Of a stretch of 11,723 nucleotides of DNA, positions 1 through 8,015 are shown piece after piece. Both the position numbers and the translations under genes were made by a program. This stretch comes from Mucidula mucida. Taxonomy: Eukaryota; Basidiomycota; Agaricomycetes; Agaricales; Physalacriaceae. The notes beneath the pieces were generated by a model. It made no database searches. It saw only the letters and a program-made list of their open reading frames with translations, and was not told where the DNA came from. How positions within the stretch are numbered: the first letter of the stretch is position 1; the number at the start of each line of letters is the position of its first letter. The DNA is taken from contig JADNYV010000969.1 of NCBI GenBank assembly GCA_015501055.1, positions 1-11,723 of the forward strand, given 5' to 3'.

Positions 1-770
1 CTGCGTCCGGACCAACCAACTGACACTGCCTAGTAGGTAAGGGTATTGGTAAGGAATTTGACGATACAGAAACGATAGCTGGAGAGTCCAACGCTGGTGG
101 GGGTGGAAGGCAGGAGTGGAGATGAAGGTCCTGTGATGGAATGACCATTGAGGAATGGAATCCACAAGGTGTTGGGGGAGAATGACATACGTGGTTGAAA
201 AGTACAGTATAGATGAAGACTCGAAAGAGTAGAAGGTCTCTTGTGGCGGATGTTCACATAGCAAGCGCGGCAAAGGCATTTTAAGGAACCGATCTTGCTT
301 CGCAGCTCAGTCCCAGTGCTGCACAACTTTACGGCGCTTACAAGGAGCCGTCGAAATAGATTGAATTACCTCCTACGAAAAACACGCGTTAGGTCGAGAC
401 TCCACATATGGACGTACTTGGAAGGAAGGAAGATGGCTGCCTCTGGATAGGCCGCCTGAAACGCACTATAGCTCCGCTACCGATGGCTACCATACATTGA
501 TTGCGTCTGGCTATGAGGGAAAATCCAGTTATAGCACAAGCACTTCGTAGTCTTATCACTGAAGATGATGTAACAACGCCCAAAGGCGAGGATACTTCTA
601 TCAGTAACACGTCAATGTCCCTGTGGCGCTGATGTTTCCTACTGTGACTTCGTTGGCTCCGTAATCAAGTCAATAGTGAATGGAAGACGATGATGAATTC
701 GATATGCAACTTTGTACACTGTTCACTATAAAAATAAGCGGTCCATTTGTGATAGTATTCATCAGTCTAT
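1..770. other. Stretch with no recognised gene
   Basis: Two uninterrupted minus-strand frames exist here (326 to 30, 98 codons; 610 to 389, 73 codons) but neither shows a motif I recognise. Opposite the second one, the plus strand has a frame at 501-632 whose N-terminal part reads LRLAMRENPVIAQALRSL and which ends in a TGA; it is only 43 codons and is preceded by another stop. The last 150 bases (about 640-770) lie downstream of the REEP gene stop codon and are AT-richer, so they could hold its 3' untranslated region. No tRNA, repeat or transposon end was seen. Confidence 0.4.
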
Positions 771-803
771 ATGCGGCGAAAGAAATGCTTCGAACTTGAA
801 GAA

Positions 804-1661
804 TCAGGCGGCGTAAGCTTCTGGAACTCCGGATGTACGGCGATCAACACCGACGGAATTGACCGATGTGGAGGAAGCGCTGGCCGGAGAGGGAACGGAG
901 GATACGTGTCCTGCGGGCTTCCCAGACTGCAGAGCACTCACAAGGGAAGGGCCGTACGTGCGCCACAAGCCCAACGCGTTTTCGATGGTGTAAGCACCGT
1001 TGGGAGTTGGGGGAGCAGCAGAAGGAGGCTGTCCTGGGGGAGGGGTCTTGTTGATGACGCTCCAGAGCAGATCCCAAACTGCGGTAAAGCGAGTTTGGAC
1101 AAAGTTGATAACACTTTTTTGGAGGGCCCCGATGCCCTGTTCAATGGCGTTTTCGTTCTGGACGAAGAAGGGTTTGAGATAAGTGTTGTACACGTAGGTA
1201 GATCCCTAGAATTGTACAGTTTAGGATCAGAGCGACGAGGAAAGACAAGACCAACGTACCTGCGTCTGAGGCAGAGAGAGGAACAGAAAGAAGACGGTTT
1301 TGATTTCCCAGTAGAAAGGCAACCTGAGGAGGACGAATTAGGCAGGTGTCTGAGGCGCACACGACCCGACTGCATACCAGCTGACAAGCCAACCGGCGAG
1401 ATACTCGAACCCAACAAAAGCGGCGATCTGCAGGCGCGATGAGATGTCGACAACAAGAGCCAAAAGGACACGTACGACCGACCAGTACATGGAAATGCGC
1501 TCGAGTTCTGGCTCAGAGATGGGTCGTTGGGAGGACCTTGTAGGTGGCAAAACACGGCAAGAAGAATGCGAACCAAGCGCTGCGTATATATAAGTATAAT
1601 GGCTCAGCAGACTAGGCAGAATCAACGCCTACCATAGTGCCGAAAACAAGAGGGTGAACAT
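804..1661 (-). CDS. REEP/TB2-DP1/HVA22 family ER-shaping membrane protein, frame break in exon 2
   Basis: Members of this family (Yop1, REEP, HVA22) insert hairpins into the endoplasmic reticulum membrane and curve it into tubules. Five exons fit: 1661-1633, 1579-1476, 1427-1378, 1323-1260 and 1205-804, with GT-AG introns of 53, 48, 54 and 54 nt. The start ATG at 1661 gives MFTLLFSALCAWFAFFLPCF, a first membrane segment. Then follow QRPISEPELERISMYW, GFEYLAGWLVSW, LPFYWEIKTVFFLFLSLPQT and STYVYNTYLKPFF, the family's conserved core in the right order, and an amphipathic helix region ending near SVINK. A Pro/Ala/Ser-rich tail follows. Expected length is about 216 residues. The frame breaks after codon 26 (near position 1530): ATYKVL is in one frame and QRPISEPEL in another, and the first frame meets TGA at 1515-1513. 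Two missing bases would explain it, so this is either a pseudogene, an allele or a sequence error. The short N-terminus resembles REEP1-4 and HVA22 more than Yop1. Confidence 0.86.
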
Positions 1662-1845
1662 CTTTGAGAGTGGCAAGAGTAAAAGAAGTGACACGGTCGG
1701 CGGCTCGGCTTGGTGACTACATGGTTGCTGTGTGTCCAGATGGTCGTGTGGTCATCTTCGATGATGGAGTGTCTCGGGAGCGTCCTTCCTGGTCGTGTCG
1801 GTGGTGGGACGGAAAAAGCGTGCATCTGTGTGCTGGGAGCTTGCT

Positions 1846-1942
1846 GGATGGAGGATGACGGATGGAGGATGGAGGATGATGGATGGATGATGACGGATGG
1901 AGGATGGAGGATGGAGGATGACGAACGGAGGATGCCGGATGG
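1846..1942. repeat. Degenerate GGATGGA/GGATGAC minisatellite
   Basis: About 97 bases of tandem, imperfect 7-mers (GGATGGA, GGATGAC, GGATGAT and similar). It starts about 185 bases upstream of the REEP start codon, so it sits in that gene's probable promoter region. On the minus strand it encodes a run of HPPSS-type repeats, which makes a spurious 82-codon open frame at 1965-1717. Confidence 0.9.
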
Positions 1943-2046
1943 CTTCTTTGGGGTGGGCTTCTCATCTGGGGGGTGGGCGTCTTCGCTGTTCGTGACGGGA
2001 CGGCAGTATTCGGCTAGCAGGGTAGATACTCCTTGTAAGGCAAGTG

Positions 2047-2087
2047 CTCAGGTTGAAAACGCCTTTTTATGGGCGTCCCTGAGCAAA
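2047..2087. other. Interrupted inverted repeat, possible hairpin
   Basis: The arms GCTCAGG and CCTGAGC enclose a second pair, ACGCC and GGCGT, around a TTTTTAT loop. The outer and inner stems are separated by a six-base bulge on one side and one base on the other. It lies in an intergenic stretch between the minisatellite and a minus-strand candidate gene. Function unknown; it could be a transcript hairpin or chance. Confidence 0.35.
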
Positions 2088-2112
2088 TGAACACAAGTTG
2101 TACTACTTTCGG

Positions 2113-2120
2113 TCACGTGA
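2113..2120. promoter_or_regulatory. Palindromic E-box TCACGTGA
   Basis: A perfect 8-bp palindrome containing CACGTG, the binding core of basic helix-loop-helix factors such as Cbf1 and Pho4 in fungi. It is intergenic. An exact 8-mer is expected by chance roughly once in several windows of this size, so functional status is uncertain. Confidence 0.25.
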
Positions 2121-2140
2121 TGGTGAAGCGCGTTCATAAT

Positions 2141-2762
2141 TCAGCAACTATCTACTACTAAAAAATACCACGTCCAGTACAGTGCAGTCCTGGTGCATCT
2201 AATCTGCGGAGGAAATGATAGCGACATGTGGTGCAGTGGAGGAACAAGTAGAGCAGATCCGGGTAGGTGGTGTTGTTGCGCGAAATGAAAAAGAAAACTC
2301 AACAAAACCCACAATGCGAGAAATAGAATGCAATCGCCGCCGTCTCTGGTTGACACATCACTAACTTGATAGGATGCAGATAGAAATAGACCACTACAGC
2401 CGAGGCATGATATTGTTACACCTGGGACGGCAACCCGTATCAAACAACCAGTCTCGACGTCCAGAGCAAGGGGTACCTGACAGACACGTCAATAAATGTA
2501 ACAAGATGCCAATACAAGTCGACACACACCTCACATCAAGACCAACTTGTGCGGATGGCCAGCTAAGAACCAGAGAAACAAGGGGTCAGCAGACATCACG
2601 TAGAACAGCGAACAAGAAGGCGTACCCGAAATGAATGTGTTGCGTCTGACAAGACGCCAACGTCACAATCAGTTAGAAAAGAAGCACACCTTCAACACCC
2701 TCCGAAGGCTGTCAAAGGACTGGATCAGCAGAGACAAGGGAAACAGCCGTGGATAAACATAC
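2141..2762 (-). other. Candidate minus-strand multi-exon gene, unrecognised
   Basis: Read on the minus strand, four consecutive GT-AG introns with branch-point-like sequences can be placed: 2762-2720 (CTGAT), 2689-2646 (CTAAC), 2625-2563 (CTGAC) and 2529-2477 (TTGAC). They leave tiny exons of 30, 20 and 33 nt. Joined, these exons give one open frame of about 46 codons containing SFDSLRRVLK, THEN TQHIHFG, then WPSAQVGLDVR across the junctions, but it is bounded by stops and I cannot name it. A separate frame at 2443-2141 is 100 codons and contains a hydrophobic stretch, CILFLALWVLLSFLFHF, preceded by TRDGG. That is faintly like the RDG-then-hydrophobic motif of fungal DUF6533-type membrane proteins. 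Either a decayed membrane protein gene or a chance grouping. Confidence 0.25.
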
Positions 2763-2897
2763 CTGGCATCTCAATCAACAATATAGCGAGCAGATGTGCT
2801 CGACGTCGAGGTCCATACGAGAGCATTGGAGAGAAGGACGACATGCAGCAAGACAACATGATGGGGAGAGACAAAGAGAAGCAGCACGGACAACAGG

Positions 2898-2905
2898 TTT
2901 ATATA
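2898..2905 (-). promoter_or_regulatory. TATA-box-like TATATAAA on the minus strand
   Basis: TATATAAA lies about 135 bases upstream, on the minus strand, of the first candidate intron of the unrecognised 2141-2762 unit. The position fits a promoter for a minus-strand transcript, but the gene itself is uncertain. Confidence 0.25.
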
Positions 2906-3029
2906 CCTTCGGCTAATCCTTCTCCGTTTGTTGATCGGGGTCCATGGTGACATGAGATCAGCAAGAGAGAAATACGGACAGATCGAGCCCGTCAGATCTT
3001 GGTCCCGTTCGAGAGAGCGTGTTTACTGC

Positions 3030-3275
3030 TTTCGTACATTGTTGAACACCAAGTAGACGTTGAGCAAGGCAAGAAAGTATCCGTCGCAGCGTAACATTTC
3101 AAACTTGCTTGGGGCCACATCCTGTTTGCCTCGCTTACTCCGGGAACGCAGAGGTGTTCAGCGCGGCGACGAACACGTACTCTCTGTAGGCCCGGAAATT
3201 CAACCGCAGACCAGCCAATACAACGAAAAGAGCGGTAGCATTGACTGCTGAAAGTCCTACAAAAGCGGCGTACAT
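3030..3275 (-). other. Candidate small membrane-protein exons, unrecognised
   Basis: On the minus strand an ATG at 3275 opens a hydrophobic frame, MYAAFVGLSAVNATALFVVL, continuing AGLRLNFRAYREY to a TAA at 3137-3135. A good intron can be placed at 3180-3122 (GTACGT donor, GCTGAAC branch point, AACAG acceptor, 59 nt). Beyond it a second hydrophobic frame contains KFEMLRCDGYFLALLNVYLV. The canonical splice does not join these two frames in phase, so either the second frame is not used or the gene is broken. I do not recognise the protein. The plus-strand 63-codon frame at 3060-3251 is its shadow. Confidence 0.25.
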
Positions 3276-3299
3276 ATTCAATTAGGGTGCTGAAAAAAA

Positions 3300-4760
3300 T
3301 GCTTCAGAGATTGGTGATCGGAATAGGGTAAAATTTCTTACCGCACCGCAGGTTCCAGACTAGTGTCACAACCAATATCCTTCCCTACTCTCTGTCACGA
3401 CGCCGCCATTCTCTAGAGCGCCGTTACAGTCAATGTATACTGTCTTTTAAAGCGAGTGAGAATGGTACGAAGGCTACGACTAGAAAAAGGAGCTAGATGA
3501 AGTTTGCGGAGCTCACCGTTTCATACAGTTATGTTCGAGTCGTCCAGAAACGTGGTCAGAAGAAATACAGTGCAGAGCAGGAGATGCAAAGTTTGGGGGT
3601 CGCCCACAGAAAGGCTAGAGGTACGTTGTAGTGTTCTTTGATGATCTAAAGCTCAAAAGTCGTTGCATTGGAACTTGAACGGGGTCAACACGTCCTAGAG
3701 GAGTTTTCGGTACAGGATCACTTCCAGTGAGCCTAGAAAGTTGGTCTCAGAGCGTGTTGGGACCGTGCAGGAGATAGAGAGCTTAGCGACATGATGGTTC
3801 GGCGTTGAGGAGAATGTCGATCATGGTTGAGCCCAAAGTGGAAGCTCTGCTTTCAACTCGAACAACGATGAACTCGAGCGCAAGTTTCGACTTTGGACGC
3901 GTCTGAGACCTCCAGGACGACAACTTCGGCTCGCTAAGGCATCAGACCAGGAACACCATGACGAATTCCTGAGGTCTAGGACAGCGTAGATCACCGGACG
4001 GGCTCTTGAGTTCTGGCAGAACTGCAATGTTCTCGACCGTTCCGAATGTTTGTGTCACATTCATTAGACCTCAGAATGCTTTAAATCAATACTTGGTTAG
4101 TGAGTACGTCCTCATACGCTCTGGAAATACAAGTTGGATTCATGTAAAATTGCAGTTGATGAAACAGCGACAGGTTTGCCATCGCCTCAGGACGCCGCCC
4201 AGAAACTCGGAATTGACCCTGTAACTTGAGATATTTGGCTATGCATGGGAAACCTCGGTGTACTCTCTTTACAGAAACTCCAAAGTGCGTATTCAATCCC
4301 CTCACTGCTTCTCATTAAATGAGTTCAACTTGAAGGTGAATTTCCTTCCTTACGTCGGCTATCGTTTCATTTGTGAACTCGACCCGCTTGCAAAGTGAAG
4401 AGGCGGCTGCGCCGCCGCCACAGTTCTGAACTGCCCGCTTCTAGGCCTCTGTATACGGAGAGCGAGTTCATTGATTCTCTCGTGTAACGTGGCCCCGCTG
4501 GCCCGGCTTTCTCTCTGGGGAAAAGTGAGCATTTCTCGTTTAGTTTTCAGAGTATTCCTGACATGAATTTCCTCAGGGCGCCAACCTTTTCTCCAATCAA
4601 ATTTGGTGAGTTTCCGCTTTAGATTCGATCTCATTCGATCCTGACTACGCTTGGGTATTCAGGCCGGCCAATACGCGGCCTCCAATATCCCTGTCTTATT
4701 CACATAACACACGGCGAACTTGATTCGGTCAGTTTGATTAATTTCCTTGATATTCTGCGC
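3300..4760. other. Stretch with no recognised gene
   Basis: About 1.4 kb with only short open frames (at most 91 codons, at 4634-4359 on the minus strand) and no motif I can name. A small GC palindrome, GGCGGC TGC GCCGCC, lies at 4402-4416. A CCAAT pentamer near 4667 is about 95 bases upstream of the ATG at 4763 and could belong to that gene's promoter. No transposon ends or RNA genes were seen. Confidence 0.4.
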
Positions 4761-4762
4761 TA

Positions 4763-5152
4763 ATGAATGTGTTCGGGCGTAGTATCGCAGCAGTGACCAG
4801 CGGCGCTTCCGCTGCCACTGCCCTCGCGCTGCTCGCTTCTCACTGCTATCGTGCGCCTTGGACGACATCTACACCACACTTTGACAACCTCAAATACGAC
4901 GCTGACAAGACTGCCGCTAAAGTCCATGACGGCAAAGTGAGGAACCATGTCGCTATCACTTCCCTTCTGAAGTCAGGATCATGCCTGCAATTTGAAGACG
5001 CAAGGTACGACAAGTTCATTTGTCCAACCACTTTTGGAGCTAACTCATTGTACAGATCGAGATGTTTTTACCCTTTGAACTCCCTGATGCATTTCAACAC
5101 AGGGTGTTTGCCTAGGCCCGGCTCGGCAGAAAAGTTGAAAGGGCTAAATTAG
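4763..5152 (+). CDS. Candidate unknown gene fragment ending at the hAT insertion
   Basis: The frame from the ATG at 4763 runs 129 codons. Its N-terminus is Ala/Ser-rich and weakly hydrophobic (residues 8-27, IAAVTSGASAATALALLASH) and could be a membrane or targeting segment. It is followed by a charged region with DNLKYDADKTAAKVHDGKVR. A convincing intron lies at 5005-5055 (GTACGA donor, GCTAAC branch point, TACAG acceptor, 51 nt, divisible by three), so the frame stays open whether spliced or not. The stop codon TAG at 5150-5152 is the first three bases of the transposon. Before insertion the same frame would have met a TGA one codon later, so the end is only slightly changed. Just downstream of the intron another frame reads IEMFLPFELPDAFQHRVFA then stops, which may be the true ending if a small indel occurred. 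I do not recognise the family. Confidence 0.4.
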   Translation: MNVFGRSIAAVTSGASAATALALLASHCYRAPWTTSTPHFDNLKYDADKTAAKVHDGKVRNHVAITSLLKSGSCLQFEDARYDKFICPTTFGANSLYRSRCFYPLNSLMHFNTGCLPRPGSAEKLKGLN

Positions 5153-5170
5153 TGCTGCCGCGAGTCGAGT
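5150..5170 (+). repeat. Left terminal inverted repeat of the hAT element
   Basis: Twenty-one bases matching the right end with one mismatch, at position 12 of the repeat (C here, T in the other). It directly follows target duplication GGCTAAAT at 5142-5149. Confidence 0.93.
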
Positions 5171-5437
5171 CAAGCTCAGATCGAGCGAGAAGACCCGGGT
5201 GAGCTGGCTTGTTTGGAACGAGTGGACAACGAGTTCAGATCAAGCTGCCTCAAGCCCAAGACCCAAAATGGCAAGTCGGCACAACGGCATGTACTGAGAG
5301 CTCGTCGTCTTCACCAAGTCTTCAATATCTCGTTCGTGGACTCAGAATAGCATTCGATAAAGTACTATACACATAAGTGAATATGAGAAGTATTATACGA
5401 AGTATGAACAATCTATATTAGGTAAGTAGAGGTAACA

Positions 5438-5704
5438 CTAGACAGCAGAATTAATCAGTTTCCAAAGGTCGTCGATTTGACCATGGCTTATAAGGTGTTC
5501 TATGGTAGACGGAGGAATATTAATCACCTCCAACTCCTCTGAGGTACAAACAAGGTCACCAAAGAATGATAAACGGTCTGCACGGAACGAAAATTTAAGT
5601 ATCTGGAGAACTTCCATTAGAATAGGTGAAATAGCAGCACGTCGGAGACCATCCGTCTCTTTACTTGACGAAAAGACACGTTCGCAAGGGACAGCTGATG
5701 CCTG
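5438..5704 (-). pseudogene. hAT transposase C-terminal dimerisation segment (remnant)
   Basis: The hAT C-terminal dimerisation region holds transposase subunits together. The frame read from 5704 gives 88 residues ending at the TAG 5440-5438. It opens with QASAVPCERVFSSSKETDG, then LRRAAISPILMEVLQILKFS, the hallmark block of this domain (conserved CERVFS, S-x-K-E-T, L-R-R and the ISP-LMEALQ-LKF helix). The tail SHGQIDDLWKLIN may be the native C-terminus. Upstream, the frame meets a TAA at 5713-5711, and nothing resembling the BED zinc finger or the RNase H-like catalytic domain with its acidic residues is found before the element's right end. It is therefore a fragment left by internal deletion. 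Confidence 0.92.
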
Positions 5705-5933
5705 GCGTCGTTACCAACCAACGGTCACCCCACTATTGAAATGCGTAAAAGAGTCGATTTTTACAGCAGTGAAGCGTGAACAAAGATGAACATGATGATA
5801 GATAGATTGAAAGATATTAAAGTCCCGCACTGATGTGCATCACGCAGGCTGACAGAGCGAGTTGATGGACTCGCTTCCTCAGTTACCATATCAAGTAACG
5901 AGCGAGTCGACTCGAGTTCAGGGTCCGAGTTGA

Positions 5934-5954
5934 ACTCGACTCACGGCAGCACTA
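5934..5954 (-). repeat. Right terminal inverted repeat of the hAT element
   Basis: Twenty-one bases, reverse complement of the left end with one mismatch. It is followed at once by the second copy of target duplication GGCTAAAT (5955-5962). Confidence 0.93.
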
Positions 5955-5962
5955 GGCTAAAT

Positions 5963-7160
5963 TGAATTCCGGACAATGCAACACCGTAGTCGCATAGACG
6001 TAGCGTAGAATTGTACTTTTTCTCGTGTAGATAGTGTCCTTCGACTGTAGAATACTTGAAAATCCAATCGAAATCGTTCAACCTCTCTTGTCCAAAATGA
6101 ACCGAAAAGTCTTCAAAAGTGTTACCTGACAGTCAAATATACCTACTTGGAATAGCACCTTGTAGAACAGCCTAGAGAGTCCCAAAATAGCATGTAGAGT
6201 ACAGTACGATACCCTAAACAAACATAGTGAATGACCAAAATCATACGAATTGACGGACTAACCAATATACCACTTGACAACATTACAGACAAAGTCAATA
6301 CTCCCAAAACCTCGAAAGCAAGCTTCTCAAAAACTTCCTTCCAGGGCGACCTGAAAACATATGCGATCGATTCTTAGAACCCTGGAGATGATGTTGGCGC
6401 GGTAGCCAGGTGGATATCCCGTGTTCAACGCGGAATATTTCCTCCGCTCATCTAGAGTGTATATTCCATTGGGTCGTCGTGCTATGCCTCATACTGGCCC
6501 GGAATCAGTGAGAAAATATTGCGCTGAGCGGGTAAGATCTAGATCAGGTCGCCCAAGTGATCGACATTACTTGAACTCGAACCACGACCACTCCGATCTT
6601 GCGGCGGCTACACCTACGGGTTCTATCGTTCTCTCGCTCTCTAACGGCTCTCAGGACCCTAAGTTCATCTGGATACTACTGTAGTGCTTACGTTATACGA
6701 ATTCCGACGGTGCTTGGCGGACTGGACGCGTCTTTACGCCTGCTTTTCGCGTCGACACCGTACTAGACCCTGACCATCGATAGCACGAGGATTTCCTGGA
6801 CCCTATGACGTGTCGCCAATCTTATCTTGAGTCTCTCGGATGCGGGGCAATGACGCAAGACATGGTCCTCCTCCTCCGTCCCTCCGCCACTTGTGGTGAA
6901 TTCGCGTTTTCCGGCTAAACTGGCCCAATACGGAGAATTTTGGACTTGTACATGCTCTGTCTGAAGGTACTACCGGAGCTGCATTGGCTGTAACTCGCAA
7001 GTATACGTTGATAATCTCGAATTGAATATGGCACCTGGAGAATTCATCCTCTTTCCGACGTTCAATGGCTTCAATTTCATTACGACCCTGTGATATTTGC
7101 TCATAACGTTAGCGGTGAGTTTAATCCGCGCCCAGAACGGAGGAAAGCGACATACGAAGC
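5963..7160. other. Stretch with no firmly recognised gene; one weak exon candidate
   Basis: The first 400 bases are AT-rich with no open frame of note. A plus-strand frame at 6421-6684 (87 codons) contains IPLGRRAMPHTGPESVRKYC, and an intron could be drawn at 6532-6654 (GTAAGA donor, CTAAC, CTCTCAG acceptor), but the product is unrecognised. Around 7020-7100 another plus frame reads NLELNMAPGEFILFPTFNGF before a TGA, again with no family I can name. These may be relics of the decayed gene region that follows. Confidence 0.3.
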
Positions 7161-7163
7161 GAT

Positions 7164-8015
7164 GTGCATCTCCGCCGCGAAATTGAGATCTGTAAGTTTT
7201 CGAGTTCTCCGTTATTCAAAGGGCTCATTCTGACTCCTCCCATCAGAAGTAAGGGTTGGCTCCTTGAAACATTTCCAATCGTTTGGAAGCTGGAAGATGT
7301 GAATCCATACAATGGGATACCTGGTATTGGATTCATCGCAGCGGAGGCAAGTCTTGTTGGTCTTTGCTCTCTCAATCAATTGGGGCTCGACGGCATGTTA
7401 GGTTGGATGTCACGCTCAAAGGTGAGATATTTCCGCCGCTGCTACGCGCTCAGGGAGCTTAAGTCGCGTAGGTCGCTAGAAACGAGTTCCCGTGGCGTAC
7501 CAATAATTGGCCATCAAGTTCCAGAGTTGCCGCCTCAATCAATGTTCCACGATCACGGCGTCCGATTACCGCAGTCTAGTTACGTTTCTATCAGGGCCTC
7601 CACTACTGGAAACGCGATAAAAGGAGCCCGAATTGCAACCAATTCCATCATCACCCACTTCCTCTCTCTCGACCTCTCTCATCTCTTCTGCTCTGTCTAC
7701 TCATATCTCTGTACATCACTCACTCTTAATGTGCCCTCATCGTCGTCGCTGCCGCCGTTACAGTCATCGCATTCCCGACGCGTGACCAGCGCTCAACTCG
7801 TTGATGGTCACGAGTGGGCTTCCTTCCTCCCACCATCATCTCACGTTGTTGACCTCGCTCATCCTTGCAGCTTGCTACCTTTGACGTCGTCTCTCATAGC
7901 ATTCAGTGCGTCCTTTACATTCGACGAGCTCGCTGACAACTTTCCCGGCAGACTCTCTGGCGCCTGCAGAATGACGACGAACAAGGTTAACTCGACGGCG
8001 CGTCTTTACCGCTGA
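7164..8015 (+). other. Long plus-strand open frame, unrecognised, probably decayed coding sequence
   Basis: The frame is open for 283 codons (first possible start a GTG), which is long for chance at this base composition. The 5' part contains FPIVWKLEDVNPYNGIPGIG, and the C-terminal part SSLIAFSASFTFDELADNFP. A strong intron candidate lies at 7192-7246 (GTAAGT donor, CTGAC branch point at 7230-7234, CATCAG acceptor). Splicing it creates an immediate stop in this frame, so the unspliced frame is unlikely to be a plain protein. The last 90 bases belong to the duplicated block at 7926. After the TGA the same frame continues with GYFEAVLPHVSLAHRAV, which is conserved in the second copy, so the TGA may be a disabling mutation. 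I do not know the original protein. Confidence 0.3.

Larger units (their letters stand above)
5150..5954 (-). mobile_element. Non-autonomous, internally deleted hAT DNA transposon (805 bp)
   Basis: Both ends are present. The left end starts TAGTGCTGCCGCGAGTCGAG, and the right end read on the minus strand starts TAGTGCTGCCGTGAGTCGAG. Immediate flanks are perfect 8-bp direct repeats GGCTAAAT (5142-5149 and 5955-5962), the target-site duplication size of the hAT superfamily. Many GAGTCGAG/CTCGAC-like subterminal motifs lie within the first and last 100 bases, also typical of hAT elements. Inside, only the C-terminal end of a transposase remains, on the minus strand. Full hAT elements are usually 2.5-5 kb, so most of the coding region has been deleted and the copy cannot move by itself. 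The near-perfect ends and target duplication suggest a fairly recent insertion. Confidence 0.93.

Noticed and set aside
389..610. A 73-codon minus-strand frame
   Set aside because: No motif. The plus strand over the same bases has an equally protein-like short frame, so neither can be supported.
771..1442. A 223-codon plus-strand open frame, longer than most in the window
   Set aside because: It is antisense to the REEP gene and runs across three of its four introns. The minus strand shows clear homology and splice signals, so the plus frame is a shadow.
1717..1965. Minus-strand frame with HPPSS repeats resembling a proline-rich protein
   Set aside because: It is simply the translation of the GGATGGA minisatellite and its flanks.
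4402..4416. GGCGGC TGC GCCGCC palindrome
   Set aside because: Short, GC-rich and isolated, with no associated gene end or poly-T run; likely chance.
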